Source: a bacterium (GTDB lineage: Bacteria > Planctomycetota > UBA1135 > UBA2386). From it: DNA of 64,000 bases. Shown here piece after piece: positions 29,601 through 39,600 of this stretch; position 1 is the stretch's first letter; every line of letters starts with the position of its first letter. The notes beneath the pieces are model-generated. The model was given only the letters and a program-made list of their open reading frames with translations. It was not told the origin of the DNA and ran no database searches. Both the position numbers and the translations under genes were made by a program. The stretch lies in assembly GCA_024743115.1 (NCBI GenBank), contig JANSXC010000022.1, positions 43,645 to 107,644 on the forward strand, read 5' to 3'.

Positions 29601-29760
29601 CTCGACGATGTTCATTGCGGCGCCGATCCTCATCAAGATGCGCCAGGAAGAGATCATCATCGAGCCCGAGGAAGAAGAGATCGAAGACGTCGAAGCGCTC
29701 CTCGTCGAAGGCGGCAACGCCGGCGGCGCGGAAGCCGAAGGCGAGAAGCCGGCGCAGTAG
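26668..29760 (+). CDS. secDF: SecD-SecF fusion, Sec translocon accessory protein
   Basis: LFGPDLKGGTQLIYEVP; GMAVDANVLIYERIREELAKG; MLGIEFTGGGNLQMV; IGYSVNDTIVVFDRIRENLRENA. Confidence 0.95.
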   Translation: MLENIRAQLFIVLLSILGAAVCISVFEPLFGPDLKGGTQLIYEVPEDVLEELTQKEGDSISVNEIMDQTVLVLKERIDPNGTTGAAVTRSGDTGILIELPWSDDPQDLVRFKDRIANLGKLEMRVVADGDYNAPATDNEPEVRFNMRGESTRLTNWLQQEGNKALMSSKIDELAKNIRRFNEAGPAVGPEAFPNLAWYPRVITASSKNPDAWDRAYSDIPGLSGSVVKVYDDAEWNNGIIPEAARTKAAENGSEPFLVELIAINMHEENFSGDDLDPTGVGPTTDESGGMAVAYQLYGDKSGQYADWSERYIGKSSAIILNGLVKSAPEFITRIPGRGRITGSFTRLEVEELVKVLRTGSLRIEPEFVSQHTVGATLGDEAINKGVISLLIGGVLVFLFMLWYYRKPGVIACITLLLNMTLLFAAMVFMQATITLPGLGGIVLTLGMAVDANVLIYERIREELAKGKDMVRAVRAGFERAMSAILDSNITTFLVGIVLFNVGVGPVRGFAVTLMAGIVMTVFTQFFVTRLLFHFALDRKLLDDYKPRRILGDSHINFVGKIRMCLALSAIVILGGVFFALTAVPRNVMLGIEFTGGGNLQMVVAQSMAADDVRGMIAKDPNFTKDYPNATVNTVGDLDDAGRTNVFNVRLKLNDEQRAKITEGRKAWRELRKENEKQELPPPAPYEPPYLLALKSLFESELVQPASSAPALVEDPDNKALQFAQIELHFQSDINIPDAQQELIKNKLLEGEIQGLADPKATTAKDVLVQWKVPTNTREWELFELARTSLADLKTTDGDKVILSNPFPEAQEIQGSLVDDLRNAAISALIISWGLIIFYLRIRFHEYKYGFAAVVALVHDVLVTFGAVVAANYFGLVSAEISVSMIAAFLTIIGYSVNDTIVVFDRIRENLRENAKAGVEEPMSPVVNRSLNQTLSRTLITTGLTLFVVLAQFFVNWQSESELGAFAFAMIVGMVSGTYSTMFIAAPILIKMRQEEIIIEPEEEEIEDVEALLVEGGNAGGAEAEGEKPAQ

Positions 29761-29867
29761 CCGCGCCGGGGGGCGCGCCGCGAGCCGGTCGCGAGACTGG
29801 CCCTCAGGCGCCCCCCCCCAACCCGAACGGCGCACCAGAGCGACGATCGGCCCATGAGGATCGACCG

Positions 29868-31559
29868 ATGACGGGAACCATGAGCGCGCTGCACGCCGAG
29901 CCGCGGTTCCCCGCGCAGCTGCGGGCGTTCGACCTGCGCCGCACGGCGCTCTTGCGCACGGACGTCCTCGTGATCGGCTCCGGCATCGCGGGCGCCTGCG
30001 CGGCGCTCCACGCGGCCGACGACGGCGCCGACGTGTTGCTGCTCAGCAAGGGCGAGATCGACGACACCAACACGGCCTATGCCCAGGGCGGCATCGCCGT
30101 GGTACGCCGCGCCGAGGACAGCATCGCAGCCCACGTCGACGACACACTGCGCGTCGGCAACGGCCTCTGCGACCCCGAGGTCGCCCGCCACGTCATCGCG
30201 GGCGCGGACACCGCAGTCGAGTGGCTCGAACGCCTCGGCACCCGCTTCGATCAGGACGACGGCGGCAGCCTCGAGCTGTCGCGCGAGGGCGGCCACACGC
30301 ATCCGCGCGTCGCCCACGCCAACGGCGACGCCACGGGCCTCGAGATCCAGCGCGCGATCTCTGAGGCGCTGCGCGAGCACCCGCGCATCACGGTCCGACC
30401 GCGAACCTTCGTGCGCGACCTCATCGTGCGCGGCGGACGCTGCCTTGGCGCGATCGCATTGCAGAACGACCTCGAACTCGCAGTCGAGGCCGGTGCGGTC
30501 GTCATGGCGTCGGGCGGCACCGGCCAGATCTTCCGCGAGACGACCAACCCGACCGGCGCCAGCGGCGACGGCCACGCGCTGTGCTTCCGCGCCGGGGCGC
30601 GGATGGTGGACTGCGAGTTCGTGCAGTTCCACCCCACCACGCTCTACATCGCGGGCGCGTCACGCTTCCTGATCAGCGAGATCGTGCGCGGCGCCGGCGC
30701 CGTGCTGCGCGATCGCAACGGCGACCGATTCATGCCGGCCGCGCATCCGATGGCCGAACTCGCGCCGCGCGACGTCGTCAGCCGGGCGATCCTCGAGCGC
30801 ATGGTCGCGACGGACGACACGCACGTCTATCTCGACCTCTCGACCGTCGAGGGCGATCCGCGCTCGATATTCCCGTCGATCGCGCGCATCTGCGGCACGT
30901 TCGATCTCGACCTCGCGCGCGACCCGATCCCGGTGCGCCCCGGCGCCCACTACATGCTCGGCGGCGCCGCGACCGACCTCGACGGGCGCACCTCCGTCGC
31001 GGGCCTGCTCGCCGTCGGGGAAGTCGCGGGCTCGGGTCTGCATGGCGCCAACCGCCTGGCCTCGAACTCGCTGCTCGAGGGCGCGGTGCTCGGTCGCCGC
31101 ACCGGTCTCGTGGCCGCGGCCGAGGCCCGCAACCCACGCACGGAGCTGCCCAGGAGCGGCGGCGACGCCCGCCCCAACGGCCCGCGACCGCACCTGCTCC
31201 ACGAAGACCTGCTCTACTCGCTCAAGAGCATGATGGGCCGCCAGGTCGGCCTCATCCGCGATGCCCGCGGGCTCGCGGAGGCCAGGAGCCGCATCGGTTT
31301 CTGGAACCACTGCCTCGTTCGCGCCGACGCGCAGGACCAACGCGCCTGCGAACTCGCGAACATGCTCACGGTCGCAGCGCTCGTTGCCACGGGCGCCGCC
31401 GAGCGCCGAGAGTCGCGCGGCACCCACTACCGCAGCGACTTCGGCGAGCGCGACGACGACGCGTTCTGCCGCCGCATCTACCTCCATCGCGAGGAAGATG
31501 GTTCGATACGTTCGACGGCGGGCGCGGTGCTCGCGGCGAGCGATCGGCAGCAGGCCTGA
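29868..31559 (+). CDS. nadB: L-aspartate oxidase
   Basis: DVLVIGSGIAGACAALHAADDGADVLLLSKGEIDDTNTAYAQGGIAVV, GREGGHTHPRVAH-like motif, GLHGANRLASNSLLEGAV. Confidence 0.95.
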   Translation: MTGTMSALHAEPRFPAQLRAFDLRRTALLRTDVLVIGSGIAGACAALHAADDGADVLLLSKGEIDDTNTAYAQGGIAVVRRAEDSIAAHVDDTLRVGNGLCDPEVARHVIAGADTAVEWLERLGTRFDQDDGGSLELSREGGHTHPRVAHANGDATGLEIQRAISEALREHPRITVRPRTFVRDLIVRGGRCLGAIALQNDLELAVEAGAVVMASGGTGQIFRETTNPTGASGDGHALCFRAGARMVDCEFVQFHPTTLYIAGASRFLISEIVRGAGAVLRDRNGDRFMPAAHPMAELAPRDVVSRAILERMVATDDTHVYLDLSTVEGDPRSIFPSIARICGTFDLDLARDPIPVRPGAHYMLGGAATDLDGRTSVAGLLAVGEVAGSGLHGANRLASNSLLEGAVLGRRTGLVAAAEARNPRTELPRSGGDARPNGPRPHLLHEDLLYSLKSMMGRQVGLIRDARGLAEARSRIGFWNHCLVRADAQDQRACELANMLTVAALVATGAAERRESRGTHYRSDFGERDDDAFCRRIYLHREEDGSIRSTAGAVLAASDRQQA

Positions 31560-31563
31560 GCGA

Positions 31564-32931
31564 ATGCACGGTGACAACAAGATCGAACCCGGCAAGGGAC
31601 CGCCAACGGAGGCGATCCTGTTCGGCATCGTGCCCGCGGGCGACCCGCGCACCGCGGCCGAGGCCCTGCACGAGCTCCAGCAGCTCGCGGACACCGCCGA
31701 GTTCGTGACGGCTGGCTGCATGGTCCAGCACCGCCGCACGGCGGACCCCAACAGCTATCTCGGTTCGGGCAAGCTCGAAGAACTCGCCGAAGTCGTGCGC
31801 CTGGCCCACAGCGGCGCGGTGATCTGCGACGACTCGCTGACGCCGAACCAGGCCAAAACGATCGAGACCGCGGTCAACGTGCCCTGCATCGATCGCAGCG
31901 AGCTGATCCTGCAGATCTTCGGCATGCACGCGCGCACACCGCAGGCGCGGCTGCAGGTCGAGCTCGCAGCCCTGCAGTACGAGATGCCGCGCCTCAAACG
32001 GCGCTGGACCCACCTCGAGCGTCAGCGCGGCGGCATCGGCCTGCGCGGCGGCGCCGGTGAGAAGCAGATCGACGTCGACCGCAACCTGCTGCGCACGCGC
32101 ATCGCCGCTGCAAACCGCGAGCTGTCACGAATCTCGCAGCACAAGGTCCGCGAGGTCGCCGCGCGCCCCGAGCTCTTCACGATCGCGCTGGTCGGCTACA
32201 CCAACGCGGGCAAGTCGAGCCTGATGAACCGCCTCACGGATGCCGGTGTGCTGGCCGAGAACCGACTGTTCTCGACGCTCGACACCCGAACGCGACCGTG
32301 GCGTCTGCCCGGCGGTCGCACGATCCTGCTCACGGACACGGTCGGCTTCCTGCGCAAGCTGCCGCACCAGCTCGTGGCCTCGTTCCACGCGACGCTCGAG
32401 GAGGCCCTGCACGCCGATCTGCTGCTCGTGCTCGTGGATGCGAGTTCTCCCGAGGCCGCCACACAACTGCGCACCGTCGACGAGGTGCTCGAGCAACTCG
32501 GCGCCGAGGAGCTGCCGCGGCTGACGGTTTTCAACAAGCTCGACCGGGTCGAGGACCGCGGCCAGCTCGCCGAACTCTGGCAGCTCGAACCCCGCGCGGT
32601 GCCGATCTCGGTCAAGACCGGCGAAGGCGAAGCCGACCTGCTCGCCGCGGTGCAGACCCATCTGGCCGCGGTAGAAAATCGCATTTCGATCCTCTTGCCC
32701 CACTCGGCGGGCGGACTCCACAGCGAGATCCGGGCCCGGGCTACCGTGCTGTCCGAGTTCTTCACCGAGGAAGGCTGCCTGATGGAAGTCCAAGCCTCGC
32801 CGGCAGTTCTGGGCCGGCTGCTGGCCACGGGTGCACGCCGCGCCGACCCTGACGTACGGTCAAAAGAAACGCCGACACCGCCCACCGATACGTCGGCGGC
32901 GAAGAACGACGAAAACGGCGAGAAAAGATAG
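31564..32931 (+). CDS. hflX: GTPase HflX
   Basis: DPNSYLGSGKLEEL, LERQRGGIGLRGGAGEKQIDVDRNLLR, GYTNAGKSSLMNRLTDAGVLAENRLFSTLDTRTR, TDTVGFLRKLPHQLVASFHATLEE. Confidence 0.96.
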   Translation: MHGDNKIEPGKGPPTEAILFGIVPAGDPRTAAEALHELQQLADTAEFVTAGCMVQHRRTADPNSYLGSGKLEELAEVVRLAHSGAVICDDSLTPNQAKTIETAVNVPCIDRSELILQIFGMHARTPQARLQVELAALQYEMPRLKRRWTHLERQRGGIGLRGGAGEKQIDVDRNLLRTRIAAANRELSRISQHKVREVAARPELFTIALVGYTNAGKSSLMNRLTDAGVLAENRLFSTLDTRTRPWRLPGGRTILLTDTVGFLRKLPHQLVASFHATLEEALHADLLLVLVDASSPEAATQLRTVDEVLEQLGAEELPRLTVFNKLDRVEDRGQLAELWQLEPRAVPISVKTGEGEADLLAAVQTHLAAVENRISILLPHSAGGLHSEIRARATVLSEFFTEEGCLMEVQASPAVLGRLLATGARRADPDVRSKETPTPPTDTSAAKNDENGEKR

Positions 32932-33035
32932 TCAGCAATCCGCTGCAACATTGAGACCCGAGTCCCCGTTGTCGCGACTCGAGTACAATCAACTCTGCGT
33001 CACTTCGCACACTTCCCTTGCACAGAGGATTCTCA

Positions 33036-36000
33036 ATGCAATTCGTCTCACTCTCGACCGGGCTCGCTCTAGCCCTGTCCCTCACCGCCCCCGTCCTTGC
33101 ACAGGCCGCGGGTGATGACACCACCAACCAGAACACCTCTTCGGCGACGCGCACCGCGATCGACGACAACCGTCTCCACCTCAAGTACGGAGTCTTCGAC
33201 CCGCTCGCGGGCCTGCCGATGATCCCCGAGCAACTGCTCGCGGGCGCGGACACCAACCTCTACATCGTCCAGTTCAACTACGCCTTCATCGACGCGGATC
33301 GTGACGCGCTGCGTGCGGCTGGCGCCAAACTGCACTCGCCGCTGCCCCACAACGCTCTCGTCGTGCGCATGGACGCCGGCCAGGCTGCCGTCGTCAACGG
33401 CATCGAAGGCGTGCGCTGGGTTGGCCCGTTCCAGCCGGCCTACCGCCTCGAAGGCGACCTGCTGAACGAGATCGCGGCTCACACCGGCATGCCGGCCCGT
33501 GAGTACAACATGGTCATGGCCGACAAGCACAACGACAAGGCCACGCTCGAAGCGAAGATCAAGGCGATCGGCGGCGCGGTCACGCACCGTCACCCGAACA
33601 GCCTCCTCTTCTCCGCCAAGCTGACGGAAGCCCAGCTCATCCAGGCCGCGCGCCTCGACGAGGTGCTGTGGATCGACCGCACGCCGGAGAACGAGCTCGA
33701 CATGAACAACGCCCGCAACCTGGGCGGCAGCAACTACATCGAGACGCAGGGTGGCTACACCGGCACGGGTATCCGCGGCCACGTCTACGAGGGTGTCGAG
33801 AACAACCATCCCGACTTCAACTTCGTGATGACGAACGTCCTCAGTGGCGGCCAGGCGCAGAGCCACGGCCACTGCACGGCCGGCATCGTCTTCGGCAACG
33901 GCACGAGCGCTGCGAGCGCCCGCGGCCACGCGCCGAACGCCCGCGGCTACTACACCAACTACACGACGGTGAATGGCGGTGTGTCGCGCAACGACGTCAT
34001 CGACGCCGTCGTCAACACGCACAACTGCATGTTCACGACCGCCTCGTGGGGCGGCTCGCGCACCACGCAGTACACGTCGACCTCGGCGGACTCGGACGAC
34101 ATCGTGTTCGACCACCGGATCCCGTGGACGCAGAGCCAGAGCAACGCGGGCAACCAGAACTCGCGCCCGCAGGCCTGGGCCAAGAACGTGATCTCGGTCG
34201 GTGGCATGCGTCACTTCAACGACGCCAACCCGGCCAACGACAGCTGGGGCAACGGCGCCTCGATCGGTCCGGCGGCGGACGGTCGCATCAAGCCCGACCT
34301 CTGCAACTTCTACGACTCGGTCTGGACGTCGGACCGCACGGGCAGCAACGGCTACTCGTCGGGCAACTCGACGACGGGCTTCAACGGCACGTCGGCCGCG
34401 ACGCCGATCGTGGCGGGCACGAACGCCCTCGCGTGCCAGATGTACACGGACTTCCTGTTCTGCAACACGCCGCGCGTCTCAGGCGGCACCCGCTTCCAGA
34501 ACCGTCCGTACGCGCAGACGCTGAAGGCGCTGCAGATCGTCAACGCCTCGCTCTACCCGTGGGGCACGGGCACCGGCCAGGCGATCCGTAACTACCAGGG
34601 CTGGGGCTACCCCAACCTGCGCACGATGTACGACAACCGCGACAAGATGATGGTCGTGGCGGAAGACAACCCGATCCAGCAGGGCCAGACCCACAGCTAC
34701 TGGGTCAACGTCGAGCCCGGCACGCCGGTCCTCAAGATCTGCATGTCGTACCTCGATCCGGCCGGCAACGTCGCCGCGTCGATCGACCGCATCAACGACC
34801 TCACGATGGAGGTCCTCCACCCGAACGGCGTGTTCGACTACTGGGGCAACGCTGGTCTGAAGACCAACAACAACTCCTCGACGCTCGGCAGCGCCGACAC
34901 GATCGACACGGTCGAGATGTTCATCTGGAACAACCCGCCCGTCGGCCTCTGGCGCATCGACATCACCGCGCCGGTCATCGCGCAGGACGCCCACACCGCC
35001 ACGGCGGCCACGGACGCCACCTACGCCCTCGTCGCCATGGGCGGCGCTCGTGACTACAACGGTTGCGCGCGTTACACCGCGGACGACGCCGCTAGCGCCG
35101 GCACCGACAACTTCATCCCGTTCGGCACCTCGGCCCCGAGCACGCTGCTCACGACGTTCGCGAACAACAACGGCAACAGCTCGCCCGGCCACACGGTCTA
35201 CATGGACGTGACGCCGACCGCCTCCTCGTCGCACATCTACCTGCACGGCCTCGCTGTGCACACGGACGTCACGGCCGGCACCGAGATCGCCGCGGACATC
35301 TACCGCCGCTCCGGCACCTACGTCGGCAACACGACCAGCTCGGCTGGTTGGACCCTGTGGACTACGGCCAAGGGCGAGTCGGCCGGCACGGGCAACGAGA
35401 GCGTGCTCGACTTCAACTCGGGCATCTACCTGGCCTCGGGCTCGACCAACGGCATCGCCGTCGTCGCCCGCAACTACGACTCCAACTACACCAACGGAGC
35501 GAACACCTACAGCAACGCCGACCTGACGGTCGACACCGGCGCGGCGTCCTCGGGCACCTTCTCGGGCAGCCAGTTCAGCCCGCGCACCGGCAACTTCCGT
35601 CTGCGCTACCAGCGTGACAGTGCCACCTGGCACAACCAGAAGTACCAGACGATCCTGCGCTGTGACGAGCTCGGTGGCGCCGGCGATATCACTGGCCTGT
35701 CGTTCGCCTCGTCGGCTTCGAGCGTGCACTACAACCGCATCATGCGCATCCGCATGACGCACAAGCCGGCCGGCTACGCGCTGTCGACCAACTTCAACAC
35801 CAACATCTCGGGTTCCACCACGGTGTTGAGCGAAGTCGACCACTCGTGGGAGGTCCGTGCCAACGCGTGGAACGAGATCGGCCTGCAGAACTCGTTCGCC
35901 TACGACGGTGTCTCCGACGTGGTCGTCGAGCTGATGTGCCGCGGCAACCACACCAGCACGGGCTCCGTGGACGAGTTCCACCGCGACCCGAACGCCAACA

Positions 36001-36506
36001 CCCCGCGTGCCTTCGCTTGTGGCTGGCCGTGGAGCTCGGAGCCGAGCACGACGACCGGCGGCACGGCAGTCGAAGGCATCGACAACTTCGGCACGATGGT
36101 TCGCGCCGAGTTTGCCTGCGCCAACGTCGGTGACTTCGGCACGTCCTGTGGCACGGCCGACGGCTACGCCGCAAGCACGCCGGTCGCCGGCACGTCCTAC
36201 GCGTACCGTCTGCAGAACGCCCCGGCCAACGCGGGCGCGTTCATCATCATGGGCTTCGGCGTGCCGGGCACGCCGCTGAGCACCTCGGGCTTCGACGGCT
36301 GCTACGCCTGGATCGACAACGTCGCCTCGGTGTTCAAGCTGACGTCGGCCTCGGGCTTCGCGTCGCACACGGTGAACGTTCCGAACACGACCATCTACGA
36401 TGGCCTGATCATCAACGGCTACTGGGCTGCGCTCGACAGCAACGCCGCGGGTGGCCTGACGTTCACGAACTACACGCGTGCGATCATCGGCCAGTCGAAC
36501 AACTGA
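33036..36506 (+). CDS. secreted S8 (subtilase) family peptidase with shared C-terminal module
   Basis: Signal peptide MQFVSLSTGLALALSLTAPVLAQA; SHGHCTAGI (His region), QSNAGN, IKPDL, GFNGTSAATPIVAGTNALA (Ser region); Asp region degenerate. Confidence 0.88.
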   Translation: MQFVSLSTGLALALSLTAPVLAQAAGDDTTNQNTSSATRTAIDDNRLHLKYGVFDPLAGLPMIPEQLLAGADTNLYIVQFNYAFIDADRDALRAAGAKLHSPLPHNALVVRMDAGQAAVVNGIEGVRWVGPFQPAYRLEGDLLNEIAAHTGMPAREYNMVMADKHNDKATLEAKIKAIGGAVTHRHPNSLLFSAKLTEAQLIQAARLDEVLWIDRTPENELDMNNARNLGGSNYIETQGGYTGTGIRGHVYEGVENNHPDFNFVMTNVLSGGQAQSHGHCTAGIVFGNGTSAASARGHAPNARGYYTNYTTVNGGVSRNDVIDAVVNTHNCMFTTASWGGSRTTQYTSTSADSDDIVFDHRIPWTQSQSNAGNQNSRPQAWAKNVISVGGMRHFNDANPANDSWGNGASIGPAADGRIKPDLCNFYDSVWTSDRTGSNGYSSGNSTTGFNGTSAATPIVAGTNALACQMYTDFLFCNTPRVSGGTRFQNRPYAQTLKALQIVNASLYPWGTGTGQAIRNYQGWGYPNLRTMYDNRDKMMVVAEDNPIQQGQTHSYWVNVEPGTPVLKICMSYLDPAGNVAASIDRINDLTMEVLHPNGVFDYWGNAGLKTNNNSSTLGSADTIDTVEMFIWNNPPVGLWRIDITAPVIAQDAHTATAATDATYALVAMGGARDYNGCARYTADDAASAGTDNFIPFGTSAPSTLLTTFANNNGNSSPGHTVYMDVTPTASSSHIYLHGLAVHTDVTAGTEIAADIYRRSGTYVGNTTSSAGWTLWTTAKGESAGTGNESVLDFNSGIYLASGSTNGIAVVARNYDSNYTNGANTYSNADLTVDTGAASSGTFSGSQFSPRTGNFRLRYQRDSATWHNQKYQTILRCDELGGAGDITGLSFASSASSVHYNRIMRIRMTHKPAGYALSTNFNTNISGSTTVLSEVDHSWEVRANAWNEIGLQNSFAYDGVSDVVVELMCRGNHTSTGSVDEFHRDPNANTPRAFACGWPWSSEPSTTTGGTAVEGIDNFGTMVRAEFACANVGDFGTSCGTADGYAASTPVAGTSYAYRLQNAPANAGAFIIMGFGVPGTPLSTSGFDGCYAWIDNVASVFKLTSASGFASHTVNVPNTTIYDGLIINGYWAALDSNAAGGLTFTNYTRAIIGQSNN

Positions 36507-36547
36507 TCGACTGCCGGTCGACTGCCGGTCGACTGCCGGTCGACTGC
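36507..36547 (+). repeat. 11-bp tandem repeat tcgactgccgg, 3 full copies plus a partial copy
   Basis: Directly visible immediately after the stop codon of the S8 peptidase gene. Confidence 0.95.
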
Positions 36548-36553
36548 AGTGAC

Positions 36554-36571
36554 GCCGGTCTTCGGACCGGC
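36554..36571 (+). other. perfect UUCG-tetraloop hairpin in the 3' UTR
   Basis: GCCGGTC TTCG GACCGGC. Confidence 0.8.
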
Positions 36572-36597
36572 TCGGGCAACTCCGGTTGTCCGACAAC

Positions 36598-36635
36598 GAG
36601 CCCGCTCGACCTCGGTCGAGCGGGCTCGTTTCGTT
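36598..36635 (+). terminator. intrinsic terminator between convergent S8 peptidase and pyc genes
   Basis: GAGCCCGCTCGAC-CTCG-GTCGAGCGGGCTC (13-bp stem, 4-nt loop) followed by GTTTCGTTT. Confidence 0.85.
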
Positions 36636-36645
36636 TGCCCCTTCG

Positions 36646-39600
36646 TTACGGCTCGATGACGACCAGCAGGTCGTCGCCCTGCACCTGCGCCTTGGTATCG
36701 GTGCAGAGTTCGAGCACGGTCCCGTCGATCGGCGCCCGCACGACGGTCTCCATCTTCATCGCTTCGAGCGTGACGAGCGGATCCCCGACTGCCACGGTCG
36801 CGCCCTCGCGACAGTGCAGCGTCACGACCCGACCCGGCATCGGCGCGCCGACGTCACCAGCGTTCTTCGGATCGGCCCGGCGGCGGGCGTCGCCCTCGGG
36901 CGCGCGCGCCAGGTCACGAACCGTGACCTGGCGGTTCTGCCCATTGAGCTTGAAGTAGACGGTGACGTCGCCGTTCTCGTCGGGGTCGCTCTGGGCCTCG
37001 AGCGAGATCACCAGCGTCTTGCCGGGCTCGATTTCGACCCAGACCTCCTGCCCCATCTCGATGCCATAGAAGTAGACGGGCGTCGGCAGCAGCGACACGT
37101 TGCCGCAGCGGCGCCGCGTCACGAAGAAGTCGTCCAGTACGCGCGGGTAGAGCGCGTGGCTCACAACGTCGCGCGGTGTCGCAGGCTTACCCGTCTGCTG
37201 CGCCACATGATCCGCCGCCGCGTCGAAGTCGAACGGTGCCATGCCATCACTCGGCCGCCCCTCGAGCACGGACTGCCCCTTCAGCACGGCCTCCCGCAGC
37301 GTGGTCGGGAACCCGCCCGGCGGCTGGCCGAGGTAACCCTGGAAGTACTGCACGACACTCTGCGGGAAGTCGAGGCGACGGCTCTCGGCAAGCACCCGCT
37401 CCATCGTCGCGCGCACCGACTCGTCGAAGTCGCCCTGCAGCACGAGCAGATCGTTCTGCACCAGGAAGATCGCGAAGTCGCCGACCATCTTCGACGACGG
37501 CGTCACCTTCGGGATGTCGCCGACGAGCTGATTGACGACCGCAAACGCGTGGCGCACGTCTTTCCACCGGTCGATGAGTCCGAGCTCCGCGACCTGCGGC
37601 CGCAGGTTGGAGTACTGACCGCCGGGGATCTCGTGATAGTAGACCTCGCTCGTGCTGCTCTTGAGCCCGCACTCGAACGGGGCGTAGAACTCGCGCACCG
37701 CCTCCCAGTAGTCGGCGAGCGGCTGGATCGCGCGATTGGTGAGCCCGGTCTCCTGCGGATGCCCGCGCAGCGCGGCGATCAGCGCGTTCATGCTCGGCTG
37801 CGACGTCAGACCAGCCATCGGCGCGAGCGCCGTGTCGACGATGTGCACCCCGCTCTCGATCGCCGCGATGTAGGTCGCGATGCCGTTGCCGGAGGTGTCG
37901 TGGGTGTGCAGGTGGATCGGCAACGACGTCACCTCGCGCAGCCGCTCGACGAGCATGCGCGCCGCCTGCGGCCGCAACAGCCCGGCCATGTCCTTGATGC
38001 AGAGGATGTGCGCCCCGAGGTCCTCGATGCGCTTGGCGAGATCCGCGTAGTATTCGAGCCCGTACTTGGTGCGCGCCGGGTTGTCGATGTCGCCCGTGTA
38101 GCACGCCGCAACCTCGGCGATCTTGCCCGTCTGCAGCACGCGCGCGACCGACACCGCCATCGAATCGAGATCGTTGAGGCTGTCGAACACGCGGAACACG
38201 TCGATGCCCGTCTCCGCGGCGCGATCGATGAACGCCTCGACGACGTTCTGCGGATAACTCGTGTAGCCGACCGCATTGGCGCCGCGCAGCAGCATCTGGT
38301 GCAGCACGTTCGGAATCGCGGCCTTGAGCTGCTCGAGCCGCTCCCACGGATCCTCGTCGAGGAACCGATACGAAACGTCGAACGTCGCACCGCCCCAGGT
38401 CTCGAGCGAGAACAGCGGCGCGAACAGATGGGAGGTCGGATGTGCGACCGCGAGCATGTCGCGGGTTCGCAGGCGGGTCGCGAGCAGCGACTGATGCGCG
38501 TCGCGCATCGTCGTGTCGCAGAGCAGCGGGTGCTCCTGCTGTTTGATCCACTCGACGACCTTGGCCGGCCCGCCCGCTTCGAGCAGCTGCGCCGTACCCG
38601 CAGGCGGGGCGCCCGCATCGACCGTCGGCACCGGCGGATCGACACACTCGGCCGGGCGCAGGCGCAGCTCGGGTTTGATCGTGCGATGGCCGTTGACGAT
38701 GACCTCCGCGAGATAGGTCAACAGCCGCGTCGCCCGATCGCGGCCGGCCTCGATCTCGAACAGCTCCGGCGTGTCGTCGAGGAAGCGCGTCCAGGTCTCG
38801 CCCGCGAGCAACGCCGGGTGCGCAATCACGTTCTGCAGGAACGCGAGGTTGGTCTTCACGCCGCGGATGCGGAACTCCCGCAACGCGCGCAGTTGCTTTT
38901 GTGCCGCAATCTCGAGCGTCGCGCCGTAGGAGATGCACTTCACGAGCAGCGAGTCGTAGTGCCCGCCGACGTGCGTACCCGCGAGGCTGTCGCCACCGTC
39001 GAGCCGCAGGCCGAACCCGCCCGGCGAGCGGTAGGCCATGATCGTACCGGTATCGGGCAGGAAGTCGTTCTGCGGATCCTCGGTCGTGATTCGACACTGG
39101 ATCGCGTAGCCGCGCGGCCGCACCGAAGTCTGCGAGTCGATGCCGATCGCATCCGACGTCAGCTCGTGCCCCTCGGCGACGCGAATCTGCGCTTGCACGA
39201 GATCGACGCCGGTGACCTGCTCGGTGACCGTGTGTTCGACCTGCAGGCGCGGGTTGATCTCGATGAAGTAGTGCTCGTTCCCGGCGACGAGGAACTCGAC
39301 CGTACCCGCGTTGTGATAGCCGGCGCCGCGCGCCAGTTTCAGCGCGTCGTCGAACAGCGCGCCGCGCACGTTCTTCTCGAGGTTCGGCGCCGGCGCCATC
39401 TCGACGACCTTCTGATGCCGGCGCTGCACGGAGCAGTCCCGCTCGTTGAGATGGACGACATTGCCGTTCTGGTCGCCGAGCACCTGCACCTCGATGTGGC
39501 GCACGCGCGGCAGATACTTCTCGAGGAACACGACCGGGCTGCCGAACGCCGCGAGCGACTCGCTGCGCGCCTGGCGCAACGAACCCGCGAGCTCCGACGC

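Noticed and set aside
26656-29835. 1059-aa minus-strand ORF
   Set aside because: Antisense to secDF; Asp/Glu/Arg/Val-rich shadow ORF with no recognisable domain.
32945-33000. TACAAT as -10 box for the subtilase gene
   Set aside because: No convincing -35 element at normal spacing, so not reported as a promoter.
36507-36547. Possible mobile-element terminal repeats or an att site
   Set aside because: No transposase or integrase and no partner repeat seen nearby; simple tandem repeat in a 3' UTR.
34479-36596. 705-aa minus-strand ORF
   Set aside because: Antisense to the secreted subtilase; composition-driven open frame.
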